Shown: positions 1 to 8,746 of the stretch, one piece after another | How the letters are laid out: every line of letters begins with the position of its first letter | How positions within the stretch are numbered: the stretch's first letter is position 1 | Assembly: GCA_024280895.1 (NCBI GenBank) | Contig: JAJRPI010000071.1 | Span: 1 to 45,075, forward strand | Reading direction: 5' to 3' | DNA length: 45,075 bases | Source of the DNA: Alphaproteobacteria bacterium | GTDB lineage: Bacteria; Pseudomonadota; Alphaproteobacteria; Rhizobiales; JAKIUO01 | Position numbers and translations under genes: made by a program | The notes under the pieces: generated by a model | Seen by the model: the letters and a program-made list of their open reading frames with translations, nothing else | The model's database searches: none | What the model was told of the DNA's origin: nothing

Positions 1-813
1 ATCCTCGTTGATCTCAATGGCATCGAAAACATTACAGGAACCGCCTTTAATGATCGCCTCATCGGTGATACCGGCGACAATATCCTCAGCTATACTGGCG
101 GCTTTGACACCTTCCTTGGATCAACGGGTTCTGATACCGCAAATTTCTCCGCCTATGGTCAGGCAATATGGGTTGATCTTGGCTATGCAGGCATCGAAGC
201 ATGGAGCAGGGATTTCTCAAGCATTCTCGTTGATCTCAATGGCATCGAAAACATTACAGGAACCGCCTTTAATGATCGCCTCATCGGTGATACCGGCGAC
301 AATATCCTCAGCTATACTGGCGGCTTTGACTCTCTACTTGGCGGTACAGGCAGCGACACTGCCGATTTCTCCACCTATGATCAAGGCGTCTGGGTCAGTC
401 TTGGATATGCAGGATTTGAAGCATGGAACAGGGATTTCTCCACCATCCTCTCTGATCTCGACAGCATCGAAAATATCACCGGCAGTGCTTTTGACGACCG
501 GTTGATCGGTGATGCTGTTGCCAATATACTTGCAGGTGACTTGGGTGCAGACACACTTAGCGGCGGCGATGAAAGCGACAGCTTCATATTCGGCAACCTG
601 TTTGGAACCGATACCATCACCGATTGGGACGATACCGGTTCAGGTTTCGAGGACCTTATCGATTTCAGCACAAATGATAGCGTCAACGCCTGGGCCGATA
701 TTTCCAGCAATATCGACTATTCATCCGGTAGCGCCGTGATCACGGTCGGAGGTGATACCATTACCCTCACCAATGTCACTTCGAATCTTGATGCCGGCGA
801 TTTTATCTTCTGA
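1..813 (+). CDS. RTX-like calcium-binding repeat protein, 3' part only
   Basis: The reading frame is open from the first base of the window, so this is the C-terminal 270 residues of a longer protein. It holds glycine/aspartate-rich repeats of the hemolysin-type calcium-binding class (for example LIGDTGDN and GGTGSDTADFS). They sit in 74-residue units carrying a tryptophan-containing segment (GVWVSLGYAGFEAWNRDF). The last ~75 residues form a repeat-free cap ending in DAGDFIF. Proteins of this class are usually exported by type I secretion and fold on binding calcium outside the cell; the C-terminal cap would hold the export signal. No T1SS gene is in the window. The next gene downstream is a paralogue with the same repeats and a similar cap. 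Adhesin, matrix protein or enzyme cannot be decided without the missing N-terminus. Confidence 0.85.
   Translation: MLVDLNGIENITGTAFNDRLIGDTGDNILSYTGGFDTFLGSTGSDTANFSAYGQAIWVDLGYAGIEAWSRDFSSILVDLNGIENITGTAFNDRLIGDTGDNILSYTGGFDSLLGGTGSDTADFSTYDQGVWVSLGYAGFEAWNRDFSTILSDLDSIENITGSAFDDRLIGDAVANILAGDLGADTLSGGDESDSFIFGNLFGTDTITDWDDTGSGFEDLIDFSTNDSVNAWADISSNIDYSSGSAVITVGGDTITLTNVTSNLDAGDFIF
4..330 (+). repeat. Direct repeat, 105 bp identical copies at 222-bp spacing
   Basis: Bases 4-108 recur exactly at 226-330. The shift of 222 bp equals one 74-residue protein unit. Perfect identity, including third codon positions, points to recent duplication or gene conversion within the RTX gene. Confidence 0.9.
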
Positions 814-845
814 ATCTGATCGAATTGAAATCCTTACAGAAAACC

Positions 846-882
846 AACACCGGGTACTCAACTGAGCGCCCGGTGTTAATTT
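846..882 (+). terminator. Hairpin after the first RTX gene
   Basis: A perfect 9-bp outer stem (846-854 with 869-877) surrounds an inner 4-bp stem (857-860 with 863-866). It is followed by AATTT, a weak T run. It lies 33 bases after the stop codon. It resembles the hairpin after the next RTX gene. The rest of the gap to 1140 is AT-rich and probably holds the promoter of the next gene, but no convincing -35/-10 pair could be chosen. Confidence 0.7.
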
Positions 883-1140
883 GTTCGCGCATGCCTCATC
901 GGTAAAATATCTATCTTATAATTAGCGTGTCGCAACTATATTAATCTGCTTGCTGATCTATTCGCATGTATAATTTGACCTGCCCTTAGTCGTGCGCCGT
1001 CATATTTTACCAGTTGACGAAGGATAGACTATACGTAAATAATATATTAAGTATAAAACAAGCAGAAAACCCTCAAGCAATGCTTAAAATTTTATTTTTT
1101 ATAGACGTTTTTTTGAATGATATAATCAAGGAGCGGGACC

Positions 1141-4100
1141 ATGACGATATATAATATTCTTGCAGCAGCTGGTGGCATAAAAGATTGGCACGACCTACTT
1201 GATCCGTTTGGTCCAGTCTTTTTTTTCGACCCCACAATTATCACGATCCAGAATGACGACGGCTCATTAACGCATATGTTTTCTGATCCCGGCGATGTGT
1301 TTACCTTTGATGGGATGGGCATTCCTACGGGCGGAACCGTTGCTTCCATATCGCATACCAATGTGGCAGCAAACATCACCTATGCCACTATGACCAATGT
1401 TGGTATTGGAATCATTCCCCTTCGCGCCGCACAGACCTTTAATGGGTTAACCGATGCCATTCAGCTTGCCGATCCAACATGGGGCCCTGTCATTGATGGG
1501 GAACTCGGTATTCCCGTTGCGCCAACAACCTCATTGATTATCTATCAAAATAGCGATACGACCTTCACCTATCTGCGCGGCACATTCACAATAGATGCAG
1601 GAACGGGCGAGGCCACTGGCGGCACGGTGACATCGGTTGAGCGTTGGCCCAATAGCACCGAAACGGGGGCAGCTTCAGCCTTAGTCCCTAGCCTGAGCGC
1701 AAATGTTGTGGATTTGATGAAATTTATCGACGCGCCCGGCTTCCCGGTATTTGATCTGGTTTTTGCCGGCAATGATACTGTCACCAGCGCGGATCCTGAT
1801 AATACGGTCCTTGCCGGTGGCACGGGAGATGATAATATCACCGCTGGCGCAGGCAATGATCTTTTATTTGGGCGAGACGGCTCTGACACCATGGCCAGTG
1901 GCACGGGCAAGGACAGCTTTTATTATGATACCGACAGTGTGACCGGCACCGGAGCTACTCCCTTTAACGACATCATCACGGATTTCACACAGGGCGACGA
2001 CAAGATCATTCTTGATGGTATTTCCGGCATTAGCAGCTTTGCCGATCTATCCATTACCTATGCAAGTGGCAATGCCATCGTTACTTTTGATGCCAATAAT
2101 ACCATTACCTTGAATGGAGTGGCAATTGGCAGCCTCAAAGCTCACGACTTCATTTTTCCAAACGTCCTTGACCCTGCAACCGGTATTCCAAGCGGCTATT
2201 TCAATGTCGATCTGGAAATTTTTCCTGCCTCCGTAGGGGGAACCTGGGAAAGCGTCGTTGACATCGCAGCCATTCCAACGAATACGCCAACCAAAATCAC
2301 ATTGGTCAATCTGGATGGCACGCTGACGATTCTCAACGGAACAAATTTCACATTCGATGCCTTTGGCATCCCGACCGATGGCACAATCTGGTCCATATCG
2401 CGATATGATGCCGGCGAGACGAACCTTTTCGCTCTTGCCACCGTCAATGGACTCGGCATTGATCTGAGAACTTTTTTCAGCGTTCCGTCAATCGCGGTCC
2501 TTTTCGAGTTCATTTTATCCGGCAATGATATTGTGATCAGCAATGACCCTGATGTGGGAACAACTGTATCTGGCGGCGCCGGCGATGATGAAATCTTTGG
2601 CAGTACAACACTATCAACTGCTGTCGTAGGAGAAACCCTTTTTGGCGGATCGGGTAACGACACGTTTACCAGCAATGGCGGCGGCACGCAGATGGTTGGC
2701 CTTGCTGGGGCCGATCAGTTTATCGGCAGCTTGAGTTTCCTTCATTTCGATGTCGCCAGATATGATTTCGATGCCTCCCTTGGGGGAATAGGCGGCATCA
2801 TTGCTCATTTTGATACTGCGACGCAGACGGTGCAGGACGGGTTCGGCAATATCGATACATTGATCTTCGTTGACGAGGTGCGTGGCACCTTGGTTGCCGA
2901 TCAGTTTTTCGGAGGGACAGATTTCAATCGCTTCTCCGGCCTTGGCGGTATAGACAGTTATGACGGCAGCGCCGGATCACTGGATGAGATCGATTTCAAA
3001 CGTGATGCATCAAAAGGCGGGACCAATGGCGTAGAAGTCAATCTGGGCACGTTAAGCTATAATCTGCCGCTCATTGTTATCAATGCCCAGACAGCCGTTG
3101 ACGGCTTTGGCAATATTGAAACGCTAATCGACATTGAGCGCGTCCGTGGCACCGATCAGGACGACATATTATTTGGCAGCGCTGATGCCAACCGCATTCG
3201 CGGCGAAGGCGGCGCCGATTTTATCGTAGGGCTGGCTGGAGCGGACACGCTCGAAGGTGGCAGCTTTGCTCCCCTTTCTAACAATTATGATACGATCTCT
3301 TATCATCTCGACATCCTGAACGGCGCCACCGCAAATTCCACTGTCAACGTGGTATTCACTTCCGGGGGAGCCGGTACCGTTGTTGATTCATTTGGCGATA
3401 CGGATACATTTACAGGTATCGAAGTGGCGCGCGGCACACAAAATGGCGACACCTTCACGGGCGGCACGGATTTCAATCGCTTCCAGGGCCTTGGAGGCAG
3501 TGATACCTTCGACGGCTTGATTGGCAGTCTTGATGAGACCGATTATCGCAAGGATGGCCTTTTTGGTGGCACTGCCGGCGTCCTCGTCAATCTTGGCACT
3601 ACCGTTTTTGACAATGGCGTTGTAACCATCGGGGCGCAAACTGCGATAGATGGCTTTAGCGATACCGACACCCTTCTGGATATCGAACGCGTCCGCGGCA
3701 CAGCGCTAGATGACGTACTGATTGGCAGCGCCGACGATAATCGCATCCGCGGCGAAGCTGGCAATGACCTTATCCAGGGAGGTGCTGGCATAGACACGCT
3801 GGATGGCGGCGCCGGACTTGGTGACACGGTGCTTTATACCGACGCCACAGCCTTTGATGTCAATCTGGCCACCGGCGTCACCTCGCTTGCCGGAGAAACC
3901 GCAATCAATTTCGAGAATATCAATATTGGCGATGGCGATAATGTCATTACCGGCAGCACTGCCGCCAATATCATCAACACAAATGGTGGCAACGACACCA
4001 TTGATGCGGGGCTTGGTTCTGACACTGTTGATGCGGGTGCTGGCGATGATCGCATCATCCTCACGGCCAGTGTCGGTTTTGATATCGATACCCTTGATGG

Positions 4101-5457
4101 CGGAACGGGAAGAGACGTGATCGACTTCTCCGCCTTCGCCCAGGCCGTCTGGGTCAATCTTGGATTTGCAGGAGATGAAGCCTGGACCCGAGATTTCTCG
4201 GACATATTAGCCAATCTCAATAATATCGAAAATATCATCGGCACCGCTTTTGACGACAAGCTCATTGGCGATGGCAGTGATAATTCGTTCGGCTATACCG
4301 GTGGCTTTGATAACCTCATCGGCGGTCTTGGTAGCGATACAGGTGATTTCTCGGCTTACACCCAGGGCATTTGGGCCAGCCTTGGATTTGCAGGCTTTGA
4401 AGTCTGGAACAGGGATTTCTCCGCCACTCTTGCGGATCTGGACAGCATCGAAAATATCGTCGGCACAGCCTTTGACGACCGGTTGATCGGTGATGGCAAC
4501 GATAATGTGCTTGGCTATACCGGTGGCTTTGATAACCTCATCGGCGGTCTTGGTAGCGATACAGGTGATTTCTCGGCTCATACTCAAGGCATTTGGGCCA
4601 GCCTTGGATTTGCAGGCTTTGAAGTCTGGAACAGAGATTTCTCGGGTATTCTTGCAGACCTTGACAGTATCGATAATATCGTCGGCACCGCTTTTAACGA
4701 CCGGCTGATCGGCGATGGCAACGATAATGTACTTGGCTATACCGGTGGCTTTGATGATCTGCGCGGGGGCTTGGGCAGCGACACCGGTGATTTCTCGGCT
4801 CACACTCAAGGCATTTGGGCCAGCCTTGGATTTGCGGGCTTTGAAGTCTGGAACAGAGATTTCTCGGGTATTCTTGCAGATCTTGACAGTATCGAAAACC
4901 TCGTTGGCACCGCTTTTGACGACCGGCTGATCGGCGATGCCAATGATAATGTACTTGGCTATACCGGCGGATTTGACACTCTGCTTGGCGGGGCAGGTTT
5001 CGACACTGCCGATTTCTCCGCCTATGATCAAGGCGTCTGGGTCAGTCTTGCATACGCGGGCTTTGAAGCCTGGAACCGGGATTTCTCTGCCGTCCTCGCG
5101 GATCTCAACAGCATCGAAAATATCACCGGCAGTGCTTTTGACGATCGGCTGATCGGCGATGCTGCCGTCAATCTCATAACAGGCGGCCTGGGAGTGGATA
5201 CCCTGACCGGTGGTGATGGCTCCGATCTGTTCATCTACAACGCCGGAGCCTTTGGCAATGACTTCATTACCGATTTTCAGGATACGGGATCAGGCTTTGA
5301 AGATCTTATCGATGTCAGCCAAAGCTCTGCTAACTGGGCAACGGCCATTGCCAATGTCGACTATTCATCGGGCAGCGCCGTGCTGACAACTACCGATGGC
5401 ACCCTCACCCTCAACGGCGTCACAGCCAATGTCGATGTCGGCGACTTTATCCTCTGA
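1141..5457 (+). CDS. Large RTX-like calcium-binding repeat protein (1438 aa)
   Basis: The ATG is preceded by AAGGAG about 8 bases upstream. No classical signal peptide is seen, as expected for a type I secretion substrate. Residues 1-210 and 345-500 contain related beta-rich modules with the theme DG(S/T)LT...FTFDxxGIPTxGT. Calcium-binding nonapeptide repeats appear near residues 220-260 (GGTGDDNITAGAGNDLLFG) and recur through 470-960. From base 4126 five 74-residue tandem units follow, each with one nonapeptide pair and a W-rich segment (GIWASLGFAGFEVWNRDFS). The last 70 residues (DTGSGFEDLIDVSQ...DVGDFIL) match the cap of the upstream paralogue. An extracellular structural or adhesive protein is likely, perhaps tied to the exopolysaccharide genes next door; no catalytic domain was recognised. 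Confidence 0.88.
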   Translation: MTIYNILAAAGGIKDWHDLLDPFGPVFFFDPTIITIQNDDGSLTHMFSDPGDVFTFDGMGIPTGGTVASISHTNVAANITYATMTNVGIGIIPLRAAQTFNGLTDAIQLADPTWGPVIDGELGIPVAPTTSLIIYQNSDTTFTYLRGTFTIDAGTGEATGGTVTSVERWPNSTETGAASALVPSLSANVVDLMKFIDAPGFPVFDLVFAGNDTVTSADPDNTVLAGGTGDDNITAGAGNDLLFGRDGSDTMASGTGKDSFYYDTDSVTGTGATPFNDIITDFTQGDDKIILDGISGISSFADLSITYASGNAIVTFDANNTITLNGVAIGSLKAHDFIFPNVLDPATGIPSGYFNVDLEIFPASVGGTWESVVDIAAIPTNTPTKITLVNLDGTLTILNGTNFTFDAFGIPTDGTIWSISRYDAGETNLFALATVNGLGIDLRTFFSVPSIAVLFEFILSGNDIVISNDPDVGTTVSGGAGDDEIFGSTTLSTAVVGETLFGGSGNDTFTSNGGGTQMVGLAGADQFIGSLSFLHFDVARYDFDASLGGIGGIIAHFDTATQTVQDGFGNIDTLIFVDEVRGTLVADQFFGGTDFNRFSGLGGIDSYDGSAGSLDEIDFKRDASKGGTNGVEVNLGTLSYNLPLIVINAQTAVDGFGNIETLIDIERVRGTDQDDILFGSADANRIRGEGGADFIVGLAGADTLEGGSFAPLSNNYDTISYHLDILNGATANSTVNVVFTSGGAGTVVDSFGDTDTFTGIEVARGTQNGDTFTGGTDFNRFQGLGGSDTFDGLIGSLDETDYRKDGLFGGTAGVLVNLGTTVFDNGVVTIGAQTAIDGFSDTDTLLDIERVRGTALDDVLIGSADDNRIRGEAGNDLIQGGAGIDTLDGGAGLGDTVLYTDATAFDVNLATGVTSLAGETAINFENINIGDGDNVITGSTAANIINTNGGNDTIDAGLGSDTVDAGAGDDRIILTASVGFDIDTLDGGTGRDVIDFSAFAQAVWVNLGFAGDEAWTRDFSDILANLNNIENIIGTAFDDKLIGDGSDNSFGYTGGFDNLIGGLGSDTGDFSAYTQGIWASLGFAGFEVWNRDFSATLADLDSIENIVGTAFDDRLIGDGNDNVLGYTGGFDNLIGGLGSDTGDFSAHTQGIWASLGFAGFEVWNRDFSGILADLDSIDNIVGTAFNDRLIGDGNDNVLGYTGGFDDLRGGLGSDTGDFSAHTQGIWASLGFAGFEVWNRDFSGILADLDSIENLVGTAFDDRLIGDANDNVLGYTGGFDTLLGGAGFDTADFSAYDQGVWVSLAYAGFEAWNRDFSAVLADLNSIENITGSAFDDRLIGDAAVNLITGGLGVDTLTGGDGSDLFIYNAGAFGNDFITDFQDTGSGFEDLIDVSQSSANWATAIANVDYSSGSAVLTTTDGTLTLNGVTANVDVGDFIL
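4126..5235 (+). repeat. Five tandem 222-bp coding repeats
   Basis: Equivalent codons (TTC of DFSA) fall at 4126, 4348, 4570, 4792 and 5014, an exact 222-bp period. The middle units are nearly identical in DNA; the first and last are more diverged. The same unit occurs at least twice in the upstream gene (145 and 367). Length variation by slippage or recombination is expected. Confidence 0.92.
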
Positions 5458-5482
5458 TCAGCACCTTGCTCCCTCCAAACAA

Positions 5483-5508
5483 AACCGGGCACTCATGGGT
5501 GCCCGGTT
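5483..5508 (+). terminator. 10-bp hairpin after the second RTX gene
   Basis: A perfect 10-bp stem (5483-5492 with 5499-5508) has a 6-base loop, 25 bases after the stop codon. There is no T run on the plus strand. It also separates this gene from the convergent polymerase-like gene and may work in both directions. Confidence 0.6.
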
Positions 5509-5581
5509 CGAACATTATGCCCTACTCAAAATGCGACGCCCAATAGCAAGCGCGAGTAATTGCTCAACAAACTTGACCTTT

Positions 5582-6973
5582 TTAAAAAAGTGATTTTTTA
5601 TCTGATGGGACTGCTTTGCTGTCGTTGCCAGGCTGGCGACCCACAATGATAATCAAGGCACAAATGATTGTCGTTACGGCAATCCAGCGTGTTTGCCACA
5701 TGGAGTGCGTGACCAGCGCCGTTAAAAACAACAGTGACGGGCTTGCGAGAATTGCTGGTTTCGCCACAAGAGGTATTTGGCGGACAAACTGCCAGCCGCA
5801 ATATAGCAGGCCCAGCCACAAGGCAACGCCAACGATCCCAAGGTCAACCCAGATTTGAATAAACACATTATGGGGATGAACGATCTGCTCATATTTAAGA
5901 TAGACTTGGCGCAGCTCAAGGTTTTGAAGATAGCGTACACTGTCAATTCCGTGCCCAATCCACGGGCTTTCCAAAGCCTTGCGGGCCGTAGCATCCCATA
6001 TTTCGGCGCGGTTAAGAAAATTCTTCGCCCCTGGAAGTGCCAGACCTGGCGCTATGACAACCCAATATTGTACCAGCCAGGGTATCACACATAAAAGCAG
6101 AGCAGTTGACCCAAAAACGACATGCGTCATGATTTTTGGAGCCAATCGGGCAAGCAGATAAACCACCATGGCAATCGGTAAACCAAACTGTACCGTCTCG
6201 CTGCGAATGCCCCAAATATGATCCTTTCCATGCCATTCAACTGTTCCCACACTGACAAGGCTCAGCACAAAGAGAGCCAGGACCACCACCACGAATTTTA
6301 GTGTTTGGTGACGTGTCGGTATGGCACCGAGCAGTAACGACAAGATAACCAGTGGTTTCAAACCGCCATTTATCAGTCGGCTTGATAGGCCAAATGTTCC
6401 ATACAGGTCCTCGCGATCAAGCACCCTTAGGGCATAATTTATGGCGACATAGAAAAATGCGATTGCCAGACCCGTATAAATTGCAAATTCAAGAACATGA
6501 GGCAGATATTTCAGGTAGCTCTCACTGGGGAAGGAAAGCACGTAAGCAATCAAAAGTAAGGAAACAAAGACAAAAAATGGCTTTTGCAATACTCTTGGTT
6601 CGATCAGTTCGGGGGTGTGCAAAGACCACAAGGCCAGATGCAAGAGCTGGTACAAAACGAACAGCAATAGAATGAAGATAGCGGGACGCTTGATCGATGC
6701 GCTGATCTCTTGCCGAAACTTTTTTCTGCCAAGAAAGCTGATGGCAATAAACACCCCCATGACCATCAAAGGGATATGCAAAAGACGTAATCCAAAAAAA
6801 GTTATAAAGGGAGGAAAAAAAGCAAGGCAGATAATCATCACGACCTGTCGGTACGCATAGAGCCTGTCCGCCTCGGAATAGTGCAGCTCTTTTAGCCAGC
6901 CCCAAATCTGCGCAACACCTTCATGAAATGTTCGTGCGCCGCTTTTTGATTCCGTATTTTTACGACTGTTCAT
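5582..6973 (-). CDS. O-antigen ligase / Wzy-type polysaccharide polymerase
   Basis: A 463-residue polytopic membrane protein with about 10-12 hydrophobic segments and a hydrophilic first 45 residues. Near residues 320-385 it has the Wzy_C/O-antigen-ligase signature: NRAEIWDATARKALESPWIGHGI followed by HPHNVFIQIWVDLGIVG. Such proteins polymerise or ligate undecaprenyl-linked glycans on the periplasmic face of the inner membrane. Its ATG overlaps the stop of the upstream Wzz-like gene by 4 bases, so the two are translationally coupled and probably act together on chain assembly. A second protein of this family lies at 10970-12295; which one polymerises and which ligates cannot be told. Confidence 0.85.
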   Translation of the reverse strand: MNSRKNTESKSGARTFHEGVAQIWGWLKELHYSEADRLYAYRQVVMIICLAFFPPFITFFGLRLLHIPLMVMGVFIAISFLGRKKFRQEISASIKRPAIFILLLFVLYQLLHLALWSLHTPELIEPRVLQKPFFVFVSLLLIAYVLSFPSESYLKYLPHVLEFAIYTGLAIAFFYVAINYALRVLDREDLYGTFGLSSRLINGGLKPLVILSLLLGAIPTRHQTLKFVVVVLALFVLSLVSVGTVEWHGKDHIWGIRSETVQFGLPIAMVVYLLARLAPKIMTHVVFGSTALLLCVIPWLVQYWVVIAPGLALPGAKNFLNRAEIWDATARKALESPWIGHGIDSVRYLQNLELRQVYLKYEQIVHPHNVFIQIWVDLGIVGVALWLGLLYCGWQFVRQIPLVAKPAILASPSLLFLTALVTHSMWQTRWIAVTTIICALIIIVGRQPGNDSKAVPSDKKSLF

Positions 6974-8550
6974 CCTCTGCCTTTGCGCGCTTTTCCCCCA
7001 CGCAAAATCTGCCAGAGCACACCGCTAAACATGCTCAAAACAGCTAGTGCAAACAGCACTGAAAAATATATGATGGCCGTCATCTTATTGAAAATCGGAT
7101 GATGGCTTTGATAAATTTGCGATGTCGGCAATTCAAGATTATTGAAAAGCTGTTTATCGTGAGAAACGCGTTTTATGCTCAGCTGATCGAATAGTCTTCC
7201 AGAAATGCCCCAGAATTCATTCAGCTTTTCAGCCGACTGGCGCAAAGCCAGCTTGGCCTCCTCGCTGTCCAAGTTGGACAATCGGCTGATCCCGCCACTT
7301 TCACCACTTGTATGCTTTTCAAGCGTTGCTAAAACCGTTGCCAGTTTCTTGGCATTTCTATCAATGCGAATGGATGTCTTCTTCAGCGCGATATATTCAG
7401 CCAGAAGTTTTGTGCGATATTCCTGATCTACACTGCGTTGCGCCAGCGATATGATTTTATCGATGAAGGCGTCATCGAACTGTAATACCGGCGATTGGCC
7501 GACTGCCCCTGCCGCATCATTAGCGGGAGAGCCACCAAGAGCGGATCGCTGGTCCTCGGTGTAACTATCCAGGCCGATCTTCAATGTTTCAGCCATATCA
7601 GCCTTGGCCTGTTTCTCCAGTTTTAACAGCTGAATACGCTGAATATAATATTGCTTGAGCAATATTCTTTGGGGCGATAATCCATCCGGGTAGAGTTCAA
7701 AATTGTCCAGCATCCGCACTAGAGAATTGAGGGTGTGTCCACTGCTCTCGTCGATTATGGTCCCCCCACCCCCATACTTGCGAAGAGTATTGATATAGGA
7801 TTTGCTCTGGCCAATCGCTTCGGCCAGAAAATAAAGACCACCGTCTATGGACATATTCTTCAGCCGATCCATATCCACCAGATCTTTGCTTTCATAGCCT
7901 TCGGGAAGCTTGAGAACGCCGAGCTGTTCAATACTTTTGCGAGACCAGACACTGACAATATCATGGAGCAGTTTGCGACCAACGTCCTTTGAAATTCCGA
8001 TGCGCTTGTTCAGCGTAAGCTGTAGCAGGGCGCTTTTACCACGTAATTTGGATAGTTCCTCCTGCATCTCCTTTTCAACTTCCTGACGTTCCGCGAATTT
8101 CAGCTTTTTACCGCCAAGTCGCGCACGATAGCGATCAAATGCCGACCCATAGGCCGGAGAATAGGGAAAAATGCTAACCGAAGACATGAAGGCGTTGAGT
8201 TTAACTCCGTGCTGCGACAGCTTATTGGTTTTAAAGACCTCCTGCAGCACGGTTGGCGCAATAACATCACCGATCGAAAAATCGGTATTGTTGGGGTATT
8301 TCCCATTGACCAGGCCTTGAAACGTAAAACTGATGGCCTGATGAAAAACCTGCTGCGAGGGAATAGCCGCGCGTGTTAAAGCCAGCAACCCGGCCAGAAG
8401 AAGGCCAGACAGAATAACCGTGCTGAGAACAAAGTAGCGGGTGCGCCATATTATCAAAAACAGCCTACGCAAATCAATTTCATTGTCGCGAACCATATTA
8501 TCGGTTGAGGCGTCCTCGGTTGAACGGTCAATCATTGATGTATCCTTCAT
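6970..8550 (-). CDS. Wzz-like polysaccharide co-polymerase / chain-length protein
   Basis: 526 residues with the two-membrane-span layout of chain-length determinants. A short cytoplasmic N-terminus (EIDLRRLFLIIWRTRYFVL, typical of Wzz-family starts) leads into TM1 at about residues 36-58. A long, mostly helical periplasmic region with heptad-like charged stretches follows, then TM2 near residues 490-512 and a basic tail. No Walker motifs are present, so it is not a fused BY-kinase. It overlaps the downstream polymerase-like gene by 4 bases. It probably sets glycan length together with that protein. It is longer than enterobacterial Wzz (~330 aa), closer to exopolysaccharide PCP-2 proteins without the kinase part. 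Confidence 0.75.
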   Translation of the reverse strand: MKDTSMIDRSTEDASTDNMVRDNEIDLRRLFLIIWRTRYFVLSTVILSGLLLAGLLALTRAAIPSQQVFHQAISFTFQGLVNGKYPNNTDFSIGDVIAPTVLQEVFKTNKLSQHGVKLNAFMSSVSIFPYSPAYGSAFDRYRARLGGKKLKFAERQEVEKEMQEELSKLRGKSALLQLTLNKRIGISKDVGRKLLHDIVSVWSRKSIEQLGVLKLPEGYESKDLVDMDRLKNMSIDGGLYFLAEAIGQSKSYINTLRKYGGGGTIIDESSGHTLNSLVRMLDNFELYPDGLSPQRILLKQYYIQRIQLLKLEKQAKADMAETLKIGLDSYTEDQRSALGGSPANDAAGAVGQSPVLQFDDAFIDKIISLAQRSVDQEYRTKLLAEYIALKKTSIRIDRNAKKLATVLATLEKHTSGESGGISRLSNLDSEEAKLALRQSAEKLNEFWGISGRLFDQLSIKRVSHDKQLFNNLELPTSQIYQSHHPIFNKMTAIIYFSVLFALAVLSMFSGVLWQILRGGKARKGRG

Positions 8551-8746
8551 TCAGCCCCACTTGAAAGTCGTGCCGGCAATCTCGAAAATATCATTTTAAG
8601 TGCTAGGGCCTTCTTGGTCACTTTGCAAGCCAATCGATACTACATGGGTTAAAACGCACGAACTGGATAGGAATATAATCCTCGCACCTGCTTTGTATAA
8701 TAAAATACCCTTCCAACGAGATGTTTTAGCAAAAGGATATCCCCGA

